From IMG/VR virus record IMGVR_UViG_3300028859_000009, positions 62,001-126,000 of that record: a stretch of 64,000 nt of DNA. One strand, given 5' to 3'. Made by a program: the position numbers and the translations under genes. The notes beneath the pieces are model-generated. The model was not told the origin of the DNA. It worked only from the letters and a program-made list of their open reading frames with translations, and did not search any database. The stretch's first letter is position 1; each line of letters starts with the position of its first letter. The DNA is from a virus. This document shows positions 26,248-35,088 of this stretch, in pieces.

Positions 26248-27546
26248 TTGGTCGTAGTGATATTCTGTAATTGAATTATCACGTTTAATTACTGTTATTA
26301 GTTCATTATCAGTTTCCTCAAATAAAGTTAAAAAGTCGTCAGCTTCAGCAACTAGTTCTGGTTCTTCTACTTCTTCATCAATTTCTTCAGATTCTGTTGA
26401 CTCTTGAATTTCATCTACTACTTGTTCATTTAATTCTTCATTTTTCCATTCCTCACGAATTTCTGAATATATTTCATCCATATCATTAAGATATTGCTGA
26501 GTTGAACTAACGATTGGTTCTACAATAGGTTCTACAATAGGTTCTACAATAGGTTCTACAACAGGCTCTACAATAGGTTCTACAACAGGCTCTACAATTA
26601 CTGGTTCAGTACTTTTATTAATATTAATACCAAATGATTCAGGATTATTAATTACAGATTTAATTGTTTCTGATATTATGGCTTCATAATTTTTTTTATC
26701 ATCATCTTCTTCGTTATGTTCATCATCAGTTTCTTCGTCATCTTCTTCTTTTTTAGTTGTTAATTGATTAATTCCTATTAATAATGTAATAGCCAATGGA
26801 TCAAATACACATATAATCAGTAATGCAACAATATTAACTAAATTATCAATGGGTATACCTGTTAATTTTGCTACAAATTTATATGGTCCAATTTCATTTG
26901 TTTCGTCTGATGATTTCAAATTTATAATTTTTTGATCATAATAAGTTATTGAATCATTATATGCACTTGCTTGTTTCATTTTTGTTGTGATATCAGCATT
27001 AAGCATATTAATTTGATTATCTGAACCTGTTATATGAGTTTCAGCACTTTTTGCAACATTATTATTTTTTTTAGTATAAAGATCATCCAATCTTTTTTCT
27101 TGCTGTGTTCTCAATCCAGATAATGTATTTATTCTAGTATTTGAACTTTCTATAGATTTATTAATCATATCTAATTGTATTTTAAATAATGATTTTTTAC
27201 TTTCTATAATTTTTACTTGAGATTCTCTACTTTCTAATTTAGTAGATGATTGTTGATATGATCCTACAAGGAATCCATAAATTCCAACTGATGTTAAAAA
27301 CATAATGAATACTACTGCAAAAACATAAAATGCTCTTAAAACAGGTTTTATTTTTTTCCAATAACGATAAACATAAGATACTGTAACTAATTTAGAAAAC
27401 TCTAATGCTGCTGCTAATATTGTTATACCTGCTCCTGCAGATGCAAATAATTTTGTGAGTCCAAAAATCGAAAAATATGCTGCAGTACCAGCCAATGATA
27501 GTGCAGCAATTGATAATAGTATCACAAATAATAAATTTTTATTCAT
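26242..27546 (-). CDS. conserved phage membrane protein with coiled coil and EPIV repeats
   Basis: Three membrane segments lie in the first 115 residues (including FGLTKLFASAGAGITILAAA and FYVFAVVFIMFLTSVGIYGF), then a coiled coil (about 125-220), then a further hydrophobic segment with FDPLAITLLIGIN (about 235-260). The tail is acidic with about eight VEP[IV] repeats. The helix-coiled coil-FDPLAI layout is, as I recall, common in large marine T4-type phages. Role is unknown; an envelope-modifying or superinfection function is possible. Confidence 0.7.
   Translation of the reverse strand: MNKNLLFVILLSIAALSLAGTAAYFSIFGLTKLFASAGAGITILAAALEFSKLVTVSYVYRYWKKIKPVLRAFYVFAVVFIMFLTSVGIYGFLVGSYQQSSTKLESRESQVKIIESKKSLFKIQLDMINKSIESSNTRINTLSGLRTQQEKRLDDLYTKKNNNVAKSAETHITGSDNQINMLNADITTKMKQASAYNDSITYYDQKIINLKSSDETNEIGPYKFVAKLTGIPIDNLVNIVALLIICVFDPLAITLLIGINQLTTKKEEDDEETDDEHNEEDDDKKNYEAIISETIKSVINNPESFGININKSTEPVIVEPVVEPIVEPVVEPIVEPIVEPIVEPIVSSTQQYLNDMDEIYSEIREEWKNEELNEQVVDEIQESTESEEIDEEVEEPELVAEADDFLTLFEETDNELITVIKRDNSITEYHYDQK
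26514..26597 (-). repeat. 12-bp tandem repeat encoding VEP[IV]
   Basis: The 12-base unit GGTTCTACAATA and near-identical variants recur about seven times on the plus strand, encoding the Val-Glu-Pro-Ile/Val repeat of the membrane protein tail. Slippage would change the repeat number. Confidence 0.85.
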
Positions 27547-27551
27547 ATGGT

Positions 27552-27977
27552 TTAATCTTTTCTTCCTGTTACATATCTTTCTTTTCTTGTTTTGTTTATA
27601 TTTGAAAAAGTGATATATTTATCATCTATCTTAATATCAAAGCTATAAAGATTTGTATCATTACTTAATAATTGTTTTATTTTTTCTATTTTGATATTAG
27701 ACCTTGCTTCAAAATCAGTAATAACAAATTTCAATCCATCATTTTCATCTAATTTATTTTTAAATTCTGGTAATCTTAAAAATTCCATTATTCTTTCTAC
27801 TAATTTGCCAAATTTATCTGATCCTTTTCTATATTCACCAAAATATTGTTTGAAATTTTTTATTCGTGGTTCTTCACCATAATTTGTTCCAGCAAAAGGA
27901 ATTTTACCTTCTGGGCCTGCAACAGATGGAAAATAAAAATTATGATCTGTTGATTTAGTATTAAAGCTTGTTATCAT
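27552..27977 (-). CDS. hypothetical protein (141 aa)
   Basis: The product starts MITSFNTKSTDHNFYFPSVAGPEGKIPFAG and is soluble. It overlaps the upstream gene by one base and precedes the membrane protein by five bases, so the three form a transcript. No family is recognised. Confidence 0.6.
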   Translation of the reverse strand: MITSFNTKSTDHNFYFPSVAGPEGKIPFAGTNYGEEPRIKNFKQYFGEYRKGSDKFGKLVERIMEFLRLPEFKNKLDENDGLKFVITDFEARSNIKIEKIKQLLSNDTNLYSFDIKIDDKYITFSNINKTRKERYVTGRKD

Positions 27978-28309
27978 TATATGTTGAATTTTTTTGAATT
28001 TTTTAATATTTTCATATTGTTGATAAGTTTACTAAAATTAGTTACACTTGCGTACATAACATAATTAATTATTTGAAATCTTGCATCAGAATCATTTAAA
28101 ATGTTACACAGTTCATTATATTCTACAAAATTATCATTTGTAATTGACATACTAATTTTAAAAGATAGACAAAATCTGACATTTGTGTCAATTTTAAAAT
28201 TTATAATTCCTAATTTATCATCCCACAATTCTAAAAACAAAGATTTCACTTTATTTACAAATATATCGTAATCTTCTTGATTATTTTCATTAAATTTCTG
28301 TATTATCAT
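27977..28309 (-). CDS. cassette protein with N- and C-terminal signature peptides
   Basis: The 110-residue product begins MIIQKFNENN (F-N-E site) and ends KNSKKFNI, carrying both terminal signatures that recur in the 42-47 kb cassettes. The middle is unrecognised. It sits between a hypothetical gene and the amidoligase-like gene in one operon. Confidence 0.6.
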   Translation of the reverse strand: MIIQKFNENNQEDYDIFVNKVKSLFLELWDDKLGIINFKIDTNVRFCLSFKISMSITNDNFVEYNELCNILNDSDARFQIINYVMYASVTNFSKLINNMKILKNSKKFNI

Positions 28310-28316
28310 AAATAAA

Positions 28317-29732
28317 TTACCATTTTTTTCCTTTAGTGAAAGGTATTTTCATATCTTTCAAATCTTCTGGACCTTTTTTAACATCTTCACCAGTTGGTGT
28401 AGTATGAAAATAATTATTTGTATCTGTTGCAATTTTAACTGAATCATCTATAACAGCATTAGGTCCAAGTTTACACATTCTTATAACAGAGTTGCCTTTA
28501 ACTCTACAATTGACCATACATTGATATAAATAGCAATCACTAACTTCTGAATCTAAATCAATTGTTGCACTTTCTATTTTAGAATTTATTACATCAGTAT
28601 CTGAAATATCTCCTCCGTGAATAGTACCATTAACCAATTCTGATGAAATAAAATTACAACTATTATATCTACCACTATTCATAGTGCATTCTATGAAATC
28701 TAAATCATAAAGATCAAATATTGTTTTAAATGTTGCATCAACCAATTCAATTCTATTAACTTCTGTGTCTAAATTTATAATACAATCTTTAAGATTATAA
28801 ATATTTCTAACCATATCAAATATTTTAGTATAAATTGTATCATAATATGCTTTTATTATACTGTAATCATTTAATTTATCTACTTGAACATCAATTGTTG
28901 GAAATTCTGCAATAAAATCATTATAATTTGAAAATGTTTTAAAAATGTTAATATTTTCAAATAAGTATTTTTGTAATTTTTTTAAATCATCTTCATCTAA
29001 TTTAGCATCACAACAATTCCAAGTAATCGCAATAAAATAATCCATTAATGATAATATTTCTGCGGATTTCTTATTATAATTATCTCCACCAATATATCTC
29101 CATTCTAATCGTTGTCCAGATGCTTCAATATTTTCAGCAGGTAAAAAATTTATACCGTAATATTTTGTGTTCCCGATTTGCACATTATTCTGTAGTATAT
29201 CAACAGCATTAGTTGAAAAATCAAATCCTTTAAATGGAATTAATGTTTTAACACTTTTTGCATAAATATTATTCTTTCTTTCAGGAAAAAAATTATAAAT
29301 TCTATCTTCATCTACTCCTAAAATTAATTTCAATTTATTTAAATTATCTAATACTTTACCATTACCAATATCTTCAAAAGATATATTAATGTGTATAGAA
29401 CATTTTTCATCCGTTCTTGCGTATTTATCCAAAACTTTAAGAATTTTCAATAAAATAATCTTTGAATTTACATAAGGTATTGGTCCTGTGATGTATTCAC
29501 ATAATTCAGGACCTCCGGATAAATCTGGCTCAAGCTTAAAATTATTTTCATCTGGTACAAAATCAGAGTGATATTTACGAAACCCACGACTTTGAATTGG
29601 TGCTAACTCATTATTTAATAACTCAAGTAACTTAAAATATGATTTATCAGTATAGAATTCAAATTCGAACCCTATTACCGCATTCTTTAATTTATTAAAA
29701 TCTGTAATATATTCATTAGAGTATATTTTCAT
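28317..29732 (-). CDS. amidoligase-like enzyme with C-terminal beta-helix
   Basis: The first 260 residues fit the putative amidoligase (glutamate-cysteine ligase-like) superfamily: GFEFEFYTDKS near residue 21, ELCEYITGP, CSIHINIS and RLEWRYIGG. These supply the Glu, His and Arg residues used by that fold to bind ATP, metal and substrate. From about 355 to 440 comes a solenoid of short repeats (CNFISSELVNGTIHGG, SDTDVINSKIESATID ...) typical of a left- or right-handed beta-helix. In related phages such enzymes are thought to modify peptides or proteins; the substrate is unknown. It begins a four-gene minus-strand operon with a TTTATATATA box upstream. Confidence 0.65.
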   Translation of the reverse strand: MKIYSNEYITDFNKLKNAVIGFEFEFYTDKSYFKLLELLNNELAPIQSRGFRKYHSDFVPDENNFKLEPDLSGGPELCEYITGPIPYVNSKIILLKILKVLDKYARTDEKCSIHINISFEDIGNGKVLDNLNKLKLILGVDEDRIYNFFPERKNNIYAKSVKTLIPFKGFDFSTNAVDILQNNVQIGNTKYYGINFLPAENIEASGQRLEWRYIGGDNYNKKSAEILSLMDYFIAITWNCCDAKLDEDDLKKLQKYLFENINIFKTFSNYNDFIAEFPTIDVQVDKLNDYSIIKAYYDTIYTKIFDMVRNIYNLKDCIINLDTEVNRIELVDATFKTIFDLYDLDFIECTMNSGRYNSCNFISSELVNGTIHGGDISDTDVINSKIESATIDLDSEVSDCYLYQCMVNCRVKGNSVIRMCKLGPNAVIDDSVKIATDTNNYFHTTPTGEDVKKGPEDLKDMKIPFTKGKKW

Positions 29733-29784
29733 TAATAATTTTATATTTTATTGTATATATAAAAAAAATATTGTTATTTTTTAA

Positions 29785-29921
29785 ATCCTTGCGAAATATA
29801 TGAGATTGTATCTGGTTATAAATCATTCAGAGATATTAAAGTAGAGTCAAATGAATATTGGAGCAATAATATAGAAAATTTCATCAAAAATTTAATTTCT
29901 CATAATAGAAAAGAAAAATAA
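29785..29921 (+). pseudogene. gene fragment without start
   Basis: An open frame (CEIYEIVSGYKSFRDI ... NLISHNRKEK) without any start codon occupies most of the gap between two divergent genes. It has coding-like composition. It ends in HNRKEK, reminiscent of the recurrent C-terminal tag. It looks like the 3' remnant of a lost gene, perhaps removed when the adjacent restriction-modification genes arrived. Confidence 0.45.
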
Positions 29922-29958
29922 TTAATATAAATAGATCAATATAATATAAACTTTTAAT

Positions 29959-29995
29959 TTTTTAATGATATAATATATTTAAATATCATTAAAAA
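29959..29995 (+). promoter_or_regulatory. 13-bp inverted repeat covering the start of the restriction gene
   Basis: TTTTTAATGATAT (29959-29971) is perfectly complementary to ATATCATTAAAAA (29983-29995), which includes the A of the ATG at 29995. As DNA it could be an operator; as RNA a hairpin hiding the start codon. Either would delay synthesis of the nuclease until methylation is established. Confidence 0.6.
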
Positions 29996-30597
29996 TGAAA
30001 AATGAAAAAAAATTTATAGATTGTCTAGAGCTCCACATAAATAATAGATTAGAGCAATCAAAAATAAAAATCACAGATTTAGTTCTTGAAGAACTAATAA
30101 CATTCGCATTAGAAGATTCAGACAATACATACACTTACAATTCAGGTAGTCACACAGCAGGTAGAGACATAGAAGCATTAGAAGATAATGCATCAGTAAA
30201 ATCAGCTAAAGTAACTAAGGATATATTGGAAATGTCATCATTCAGATTAAGTAGATATAAAAATAACTTACCTAATATGATTGAATTCATTGATAATGAA
30301 GGTAAGAATTTTGAATACTATTATGTATTAGCTAGAAATGAAAATAAAGAAAAAATATCATATAGTTTTTACATTCTTCCGTCTAATATATTTGAATCAA
30401 AAAGTATGACATGGGAAGAATATAAATCTGGATGGCGCACAACTGATGATTCTCATGTAAAATTAAGAATAGTTAAAAATATGTCATCACAATTATGGAT
30501 AACACTAAAATTAAAAAACATAGAAAAATATATTAAATTTAAAATTGATAAAGAAATATCAACATTAGGAGAAAAAAGATATAAAGCTAATCTGTAA
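29995..30597 (+). CDS. probable type II restriction endonuclease
   Basis: The 200-residue protein has GSHTAGRDIE followed by ASVKSAKV, which fits a PD-(D/E)xK active site with Asp58 and Ser67-Val-Lys69 (SVK in place of ExK occurs in some restriction enzymes). Later segments such as FRLSRY, YYYVLARNENK ... SYSFYILPSNIF and MSSQLWITLKL are in the style of small type II enzymes. It lies convergent to a DPPY-type DNA methyltransferase with only a terminator between, the usual layout of a restriction-modification pair. Function is inferred from motif and neighbour; specificity is unknown. Confidence 0.65.
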   Translation: MKNEKKFIDCLELHINNRLEQSKIKITDLVLEELITFALEDSDNTYTYNSGSHTAGRDIEALEDNASVKSAKVTKDILEMSSFRLSRYKNNLPNMIEFIDNEGKNFEYYYVLARNENKEKISYSFYILPSNIFESKSMTWEEYKSGWRTTDDSHVKLRIVKNMSSQLWITLKLKNIEKYIKFKIDKEISTLGEKRYKANL

Positions 30598-30611
30598 AGA
30601 TTAGCTTTTTT
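30581..30611. terminator. terminator between restriction and methyltransferase genes
   Basis: AAAGCTAATC and GATTAGCTTTTTT form a hairpin overlapping the stop of the nuclease gene. Confidence 0.8.
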
Positions 30612-30625
30612 ATTAATATCATATT

Positions 30626-31510
30626 TTAATCTACAAGAAATTTCCAATTTTCAACAGCAGAATTAGACATGCTGATATATATAGGATTGTTATCAAAACC
30701 AACAAAATTCATTCCTAATTTTCTACAAACCACACCTTCACTACCAGATCCAGCAAATGGTATCACAACTAAACCACCGTCAGAAGGCTTAGATGATAAT
30801 AGTAATCTCTCAGTTAACTTTAATGGTTTTTGTGTTGGATGCTTAACTACGTCTTTCTTTTTTTCAGATGAAAGATTTTTCATTTCAGATGGTAGGCAAA
30901 ATTTACCGTCAAGTAAAAAGTATCTTTCCTTTGATCCTGCTCCACCTGCTAATGATGATATGTTAGTAAACACATCTCTAGGTAATGCTCCACCTGGATG
31001 AGCCTCATATACCGTATCTTTATATCCACCATATCTAGCTGTGTCACTTTTTGTTCTTTTTTTACCTGCTGAATTTTTTAAAAATGTTTCACTATAAGGT
31101 TCTCTAACATCATCAACATTAAAAATAGCGTCATTTTTATATGCCCATATAATAGATTCATGACTTCTTTGCCAACCACTTTTATATGTAGGTACAGTTT
31201 TATTAGTATAGTGCCAAATTAACCATCTCTTATTTAAATTTAAATTTACTGATAAATGAGCCAATATTTCAGAAAACCCATAGATAAAAATGCTACCAGT
31301 TGGCTTTAATATTCTTATAGATTCATTCATCCATAATTTAGACCACTCTATATAATCTTCAAGTTTCATATTATCTTTATTATTACCAAAATCTTTACCT
31401 ATATTATAAGGTGGATCTATTAACACGATATCAACTGATTCATCATCAATTTTATGCATACCATCTAAAACATCCATAAGATAATATTTATTCAATTCTA
31501 ATTTATTCAT
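30626..31510 (-). CDS. DNA adenine/cytosine methyltransferase, DPPY type (beta class)
   Basis: The catalytic motif IDPPYN is at residues 31-36, followed by KHPTQKPLKLTERLL and the AdoMet-binding VIPFAGSGSEGVVCRKLG near residue 250. Motif IV before motif I marks the beta class, and DPPY favours N6-adenine methylation. At 294 residues it is a normal length. Convergent with the probable restriction enzyme at 29995-30597, it is likely the protecting partner. A homing endonuclease gene lies directly upstream. Confidence 0.88.
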   Translation of the reverse strand: MNKLELNKYYLMDVLDGMHKIDDESVDIVLIDPPYNIGKDFGNNKDNMKLEDYIEWSKLWMNESIRILKPTGSIFIYGFSEILAHLSVNLNLNKRWLIWHYTNKTVPTYKSGWQRSHESIIWAYKNDAIFNVDDVREPYSETFLKNSAGKKRTKSDTARYGGYKDTVYEAHPGGALPRDVFTNISSLAGGAGSKERYFLLDGKFCLPSEMKNLSSEKKKDVVKHPTQKPLKLTERLLLSSKPSDGGLVVIPFAGSGSEGVVCRKLGMNFVGFDNNPIYISMSNSAVENWKFLVD

Positions 31511-31541
31511 TATTTATTTGTCTATTATTTTTATATTCTAT

Positions 31542-32429
31542 TTAGATAGAATTATTGTTTTTGTTTATAATATATTCATACTCACACATTCTATTTTTAG
31601 ATGAATTTATAGTTCTTTTTGTAATACATAAATTATCAAAATGTGCAATATCATCTATTGAAATATTATTCATAAATTCATAAAATATAGATGTTTTATG
31701 ATCTATTGTTGGATATAACGAATGTCCAGGGTTAAGATTTAAATTTTCTTTAATATATTCATTATCATAATAATCATAACCATTCCAATCATAAAAAATA
31801 ACACTCTTTAATGTTCTTGTTATTTTTCTGACTTTAAACTGATATATCTCAAAATCACTTTTATAAAAATCTGGAACCTTTCTACCATTTAATACTAGTG
31901 ATTCTTCATATTTTGTAGACTGGCTATAGTGATCAACACCATATTTTTCTCTACACGTATTTTTCATTTTTTCCTTCACTATATAACTTTTTGCTGCATT
32001 ATCAAATCCAAAATTATTTATATTAGACTCAACAATTTTTAATCTTATATCTTTAGACTGAGATGGATAATCAACACCATATTTTTTATTGTTTGTAGAT
32101 ATAATTTTATTCTTTATTTCATCAATTTGAAACACATTATCACGACCATATCTTTCATTATTAGTTTTTATATTTTTAAATTGAGCACAAGTTGGTGAAC
32201 AACAATAAACATTGTTGTTATTATATGATAACAAATATTGCCTATATGGTTTAAATGATTGTTTATGACAAATATCACACTCAACAAGAATATTAGTATG
32301 TGAGCCAACAGGTAAATTAAAAACATCAATAACATATTCTTCTCCTTTTTTTATATCATTGACACATTTTTTAAAGAATTTATAATTAACAGAATTTATT
32401 TTTATTTTAACATTTTTTGAAATTATCAT
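31542..32429 (-). CDS. HNH-type homing endonuclease with zinc finger and KYG repeats
   Basis: The 295-residue paralogue has a zinc module CDICHKQ ... CSPTCAQ, about four KYG-type repeats (RYGRDN, KYGVDY, NFGFDN, KYGVDH) and the C-terminal WNGYDYYDNEYI, YPTIDHKTSIFYEF and FDNLCITKRTINSSK. It overlaps an upstream RHH gene by 23 bases, as does the copy at 22.4 kb. It sits between a methyltransferase and a SLOG gene and could have mobilised either. Confidence 0.82.
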   Translation of the reverse strand: MIISKNVKIKINSVNYKFFKKCVNDIKKGEEYVIDVFNLPVGSHTNILVECDICHKQSFKPYRQYLLSYNNNNVYCCSPTCAQFKNIKTNNERYGRDNVFQIDEIKNKIISTNNKKYGVDYPSQSKDIRLKIVESNINNFGFDNAAKSYIVKEKMKNTCREKYGVDHYSQSTKYEESLVLNGRKVPDFYKSDFEIYQFKVRKITRTLKSVIFYDWNGYDYYDNEYIKENLNLNPGHSLYPTIDHKTSIFYEFMNNISIDDIAHFDNLCITKRTINSSKNRMCEYEYIINKNNNSI

Positions 32430-32589
32430 ATTCTATAATATCATTTTTTATTAATCCACATTCTTTCATATCTTTATGAATAAGATATTCTACATATTTT
32501 GACTTATTCTCAAAATTTTCTTCTAAAAATAGAATAATTTCAGGCTCAAAGGAAAAAACCACTTTACTTTTTGTTATTTTCTTTTTCAT
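32407..32589 (-). CDS. small ribbon-helix-helix-like protein
   Basis: The 60-residue product (KVVFSFEPEIILFLEENFENKSKYVEYLIHKDMK) has a beta strand then two helices, like RHH repressors. It overlaps the HNH endonuclease gene and is divergent from another RHH gene at 32681. A TTTATATATA box lies upstream. It may control expression of the endonuclease. Confidence 0.6.
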   Translation of the reverse strand: MKKKITKSKVVFSFEPEIILFLEENFENKSKYVEYLIHKDMKECGLIKNDIIEYDNFKKC

Positions 32590-32680
32590 TTATCTTTCTT
32601 TTTATTTGTATATATAAATTAAAAAATATCATTTTTTGCCATTTTTTAAACTTTGATACTACAATATAATATATAACAAT

Positions 32681-32848
32681 ATGAGAAAAATAGGAAGACC
32701 AAAAGTCAAAAACAGAAAAGAAAACATATCGTTATCAATCAACACACAAATAGATGATATACTAACTGAATATCTTAAAGATAAAGATATGACGAAATCA
32801 CAATATGTTGAACATTTAATAAAAAAAGATAGGGAGGATAAAAAATGA
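32681..32848 (+). CDS. 55-aa ribbon-helix-helix protein
   Basis: The product starts MRKIGRPKVKNRKENISLSIN and continues with two helices (QIDDILTEYLKDKD and TKSQYVEHLIKKD), a good RHH repressor pattern with a basic N-terminal arm. It overlaps the SLOG gene by four bases (ATGA). Upstream lies an AT-rich divergent promoter region shared with the minus-strand RHH gene. Confidence 0.7.
   Translation: MRKIGRPKVKNRKENISLSINTQIDDILTEYLKDKDMTKSQYVEHLIKKDREDKK
32831..32847 (+). promoter_or_regulatory. strong Shine-Dalgarno sequence
   Basis: AGGGAGG lies eight bases before the ATG at 32845. It is conspicuous because almost no other gene in the window has a purine-rich ribosome-binding site, as expected for Bacteroidota-type translation. 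Confidence 0.6.
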
Positions 32849-33381
32849 TTCATATATGCTTCAGTGGGGGTGCCACAGGATCAGATCTTTTGTGGAGTTT
32901 TGAATCTATAAAAAAAGGATATAAAGTCATAGATTTTTCTTTTGAAGGCCACAACACAAAATCAGAGAATAAATATATTCTATCTAGCAATCAGCTAAAA
33001 GAAGGCTATGAGCACATTAAAATAGCAAATAACACATTAAATAGAAATGTAACTAACGTATCATCTTATGTAAAAAATCTAATATCTAGAGATTGGTTTC
33101 AAGTAAAAAAATCTGATACAATTTTTGCCATTGGTATTTTACAGACAGAAAATACAGTTCTCGGTGGTACAGGCTGGGCTGTACAATTAGCCATAGATAA
33201 TCACAAACCAATATATTTATTTGAGCAAAATATAAATCAATGGCATTATTTTGATTATGAATCAAACGCATTTGAAATTTATGAAGGAATTCCAAAATTA
33301 ACTGAAAAGTTTGCAGGAATTGGTACAAGAAATATAAATCAAAATGGAATAGATGCTATTATAAGTTTATTTAAAGATTAA
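32845..33381 (+). CDS. SLOG-family (YpsA/DprA-like) nucleotide-binding protein
   Basis: The Rossmann-like fold of SLOG proteins is shown by CFSGGATGSD (residues 5-14) and VLGGTGWAVQLAIDNHKPIYLFEQ with W ... FAGIGTRNINQNGIDAI near the end. SLOG domains bind nucleotide-derived ligands; phage members are of unknown role. It is translated from the strong Shine-Dalgarno site and coupled to the RHH gene. The 3' end overlaps a convergent gene by 11 bases. Confidence 0.72.
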   Translation: MIHICFSGGATGSDLLWSFESIKKGYKVIDFSFEGHNTKSENKYILSSNQLKEGYEHIKIANNTLNRNVTNVSSYVKNLISRDWFQVKKSDTIFAIGILQTENTVLGGTGWAVQLAIDNHKPIYLFEQNINQWHYFDYESNAFEIYEGIPKLTEKFAGIGTRNINQNGIDAIISLFKD

Positions 33382-33709
33382 ATTTATCAGATAAATTTTT
33401 AATTTTCTGTTCTTTAATTTCATCAGGTGTAGCTAATATTAAATCTGCATCAGAAAACGGCATAGTATAATCAAAGTTACTAGTATAATATTTTTTTATA
33501 TAATCTAATATTTCAATAGGAATATTTTCATATTTTACATTATAATATTTAAAATTATCATGTTTATCATAATCTATGGATTCAATTTGTCCGATATTAT
33601 TCTCAAAAAAGTTTTTCAAATCTTTTGAATATGTCAATTCATGACATCTTACATAATCACCTACGTTAAATCCAGAATTTAAATCTTCATAATGTTTTAA
33701 AAATTTCAT
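33371..33709 (-). CDS. cassette protein with N- and C-terminal signature peptides
   Basis: The ATG at 33709 gives MKFLKHYEDLNSGFNVGDYVRCHE and an end of KIKNLSDKFNL. The body GDYVRC ... FFENNIGQIESID ... VKYENIP is homologous in pattern to the proteins at 43.7 and 44.4 kb. It is thus a dispersed member of that small family. A TTATATATAA box lies upstream, overlapping the terminator at 33738-33768. Confidence 0.65.
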   Translation of the reverse strand: MKFLKHYEDLNSGFNVGDYVRCHELTYSKDLKNFFENNIGQIESIDYDKHDNFKYYNVKYENIPIEILDYIKKYYTSNFDYTMPFSDADLILATPDEIKEQKIKNLSDKFNL

Positions 33710-33737
33710 ATTAAAAATTATTTTATAACTTATATAT

Positions 33738-33768
33738 AAAAAAATCCACAATAAATTGTGGATTTTTT
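33738..33768. terminator. terminator
   Basis: AAAAAATCCACA and TGTGGATTTTTT form a hairpin after the gene ending at 33771 on the minus strand. Confidence 0.8.
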
Positions 33769-33770
33769 AT

Positions 33771-34019
33771 TTACCAAGCATCATTCCTTTCTGGTAAATC
33801 ATAGATATCATCTAAATAAGGTAAAGGATAATCTTTATGCTTATTATCTTGTATTTCAGATTCACTAACAACACTAAAATTATAAAAACCATTATGAATA
33901 CTTTCTTCTAACAAATAAGATAATTCTTCATTTGTAAGATCATATATATCATGTTGCTTACTTAAAATTGCTTTTATTGCAAATTCTCTTGTTACTAAAT
34001 GTGTTGATTTTATACTCAT
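33771..34019 (-). CDS. hypothetical protein (82 aa)
   Basis: A small soluble product (MSIKSTHLVTREFAIKAILSKQHDIYDLTNEELSYLLEE) that is largely helical. It is the last gene of the operon with the orphan methyltransferase. No function is assigned. Confidence 0.55.
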   Translation of the reverse strand: MSIKSTHLVTREFAIKAILSKQHDIYDLTNEELSYLLEESIHNGFYNFSVVSESEIQDNKHKDYPLPYLDDIYDLPERNDAW

Positions 34020-34022
34020 AAT

Positions 34023-34247
34023 TTAATTTATTTCTCTATATTTAATATTGACTGTTGGATTTTCATTTATTCCTAATCTTCTTAATTTTCTAACTATTGA
34101 TCCCTTTTTATAAATAGTTAGTATACAATCTTCTGCATCTATTTCTGAAGTTTTAATTTTACCTGTATATTTATTAAAATCATCTGAACTTTCAAAAACA
34201 AATTCTACATTTTTCTTTTCTTTTTCTACTACGACTTTCTCTTTCAT
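34023..34247 (-). CDS. hypothetical protein (74 aa)
   Basis: A small charged protein whose start codon overlaps the stop of the methyltransferase gene. The body (VEFVFESSDDFNKYTGKIKTS) is beta-rich. It may be an accessory to the methyltransferase; evidence is positional only. Confidence 0.55.
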   Translation of the reverse strand: MKEKVVVEKEKKNVEFVFESSDDFNKYTGKIKTSEIDAEDCILTIYKKGSIVRKLRRLGINENPTVNIKYREIN

Positions 34248-34993
34248 TACATTTCATTTTTTTTTCTGATTTTATTCAAATCTATATTCTTATCCGCAAT
34301 ATTTACGTACTCACTTGATATATCAAAGCCTATATACTGTCTACCTAATCTTTTTGCTACAATAGCAGTTGTACCTATTCCCATAAAAGGATCTAATACT
34401 ACATCTCCTTCTTTAGTAGTTGCTTTTATACATTGTTCAACCAATTCTTCTGGAAAAGGTGCTGGATGAGGAATATTCATTTTTGGTGATATTCTCCAAA
34501 TACTTTTTTGCTCAATCAAATCTCTTTTATTAAATATTGGAGCCTTTTTATTATCCTTTGTTAACCAATATATCAATTCATATACTGGCTGAAAAAAATA
34601 TAATGAATTATTCACATCAGCTTTTCTATCCCAAATTATTGTTTGATAAATATTTATATTTGATTTACTAACCCATTCATATGGAGAATATTCAGTTTTA
34701 TTATATCTTCTATTTTTATGATTATAAAAAAATGATCCGCCAGGCTTTAATACTCTTTTAATTTCATTCAATATTTCAATTTGCCATTTCTGATATTCAT
34801 CTTCAGGCATATTATCTTCAAAATTGTCATATGTAATATATCCATCCCAATCTCCACCTTTTTGCTTTTTTCCTTTCATAAGCCCTAATTTGTTATATGG
34901 TGGTGATGTTACACCAACATCAATACTATTATCATCTAATTTTCTTAATCCTTCTAATACATCCATTTGATATATTTTATTATATTCTAGCAT
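34247..34993 (-). CDS. orphan N4-cytosine-type DNA methyltransferase
   Basis: The catalytic motif TSPPYN (residues 29-34) and the AdoMet-binding VLDPFMGIGTTAIVAKRLG near residue 200 define a beta-class amino-methyltransferase, and SPPY favours N4-cytosine. At 248 residues it is normal. No nuclease is adjacent, so it probably protects phage DNA from a host restriction system or regulates packaging or expression. Confidence 0.88.
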   Translation of the reverse strand: MLEYNKIYQMDVLEGLRKLDDNSIDVGVTSPPYNKLGLMKGKKQKGGDWDGYITYDNFEDNMPEDEYQKWQIEILNEIKRVLKPGGSFFYNHKNRRYNKTEYSPYEWVSKSNINIYQTIIWDRKADVNNSLYFFQPVYELIYWLTKDNKKAPIFNKRDLIEQKSIWRISPKMNIPHPAPFPEELVEQCIKATTKEGDVVLDPFMGIGTTAIVAKRLGRQYIGFDISSEYVNIADKNIDLNKIRKKNEM

Positions 34994-35088
34994 ATTCTAG
35001 CATTCATTTTTATTATTTTTGGTTATCTAAATATATTTAGATAAAAATAATTCATTTGTTTAATATTTAATGATAATTTTTAAAAATA

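Noticed and set aside
26514-26597. Short tandem repeats suggestive of a CRISPR or regulatory array
   Set aside because: The 12-bp unit is in frame with, and explained by, the VEP[IV] protein repeat; there are no spacers.
32659-32853. Minus-strand frame with a hydrophobic end
   Set aside because: The plus strand here encodes a convincing 55-residue RHH protein coupled to the SLOG gene.
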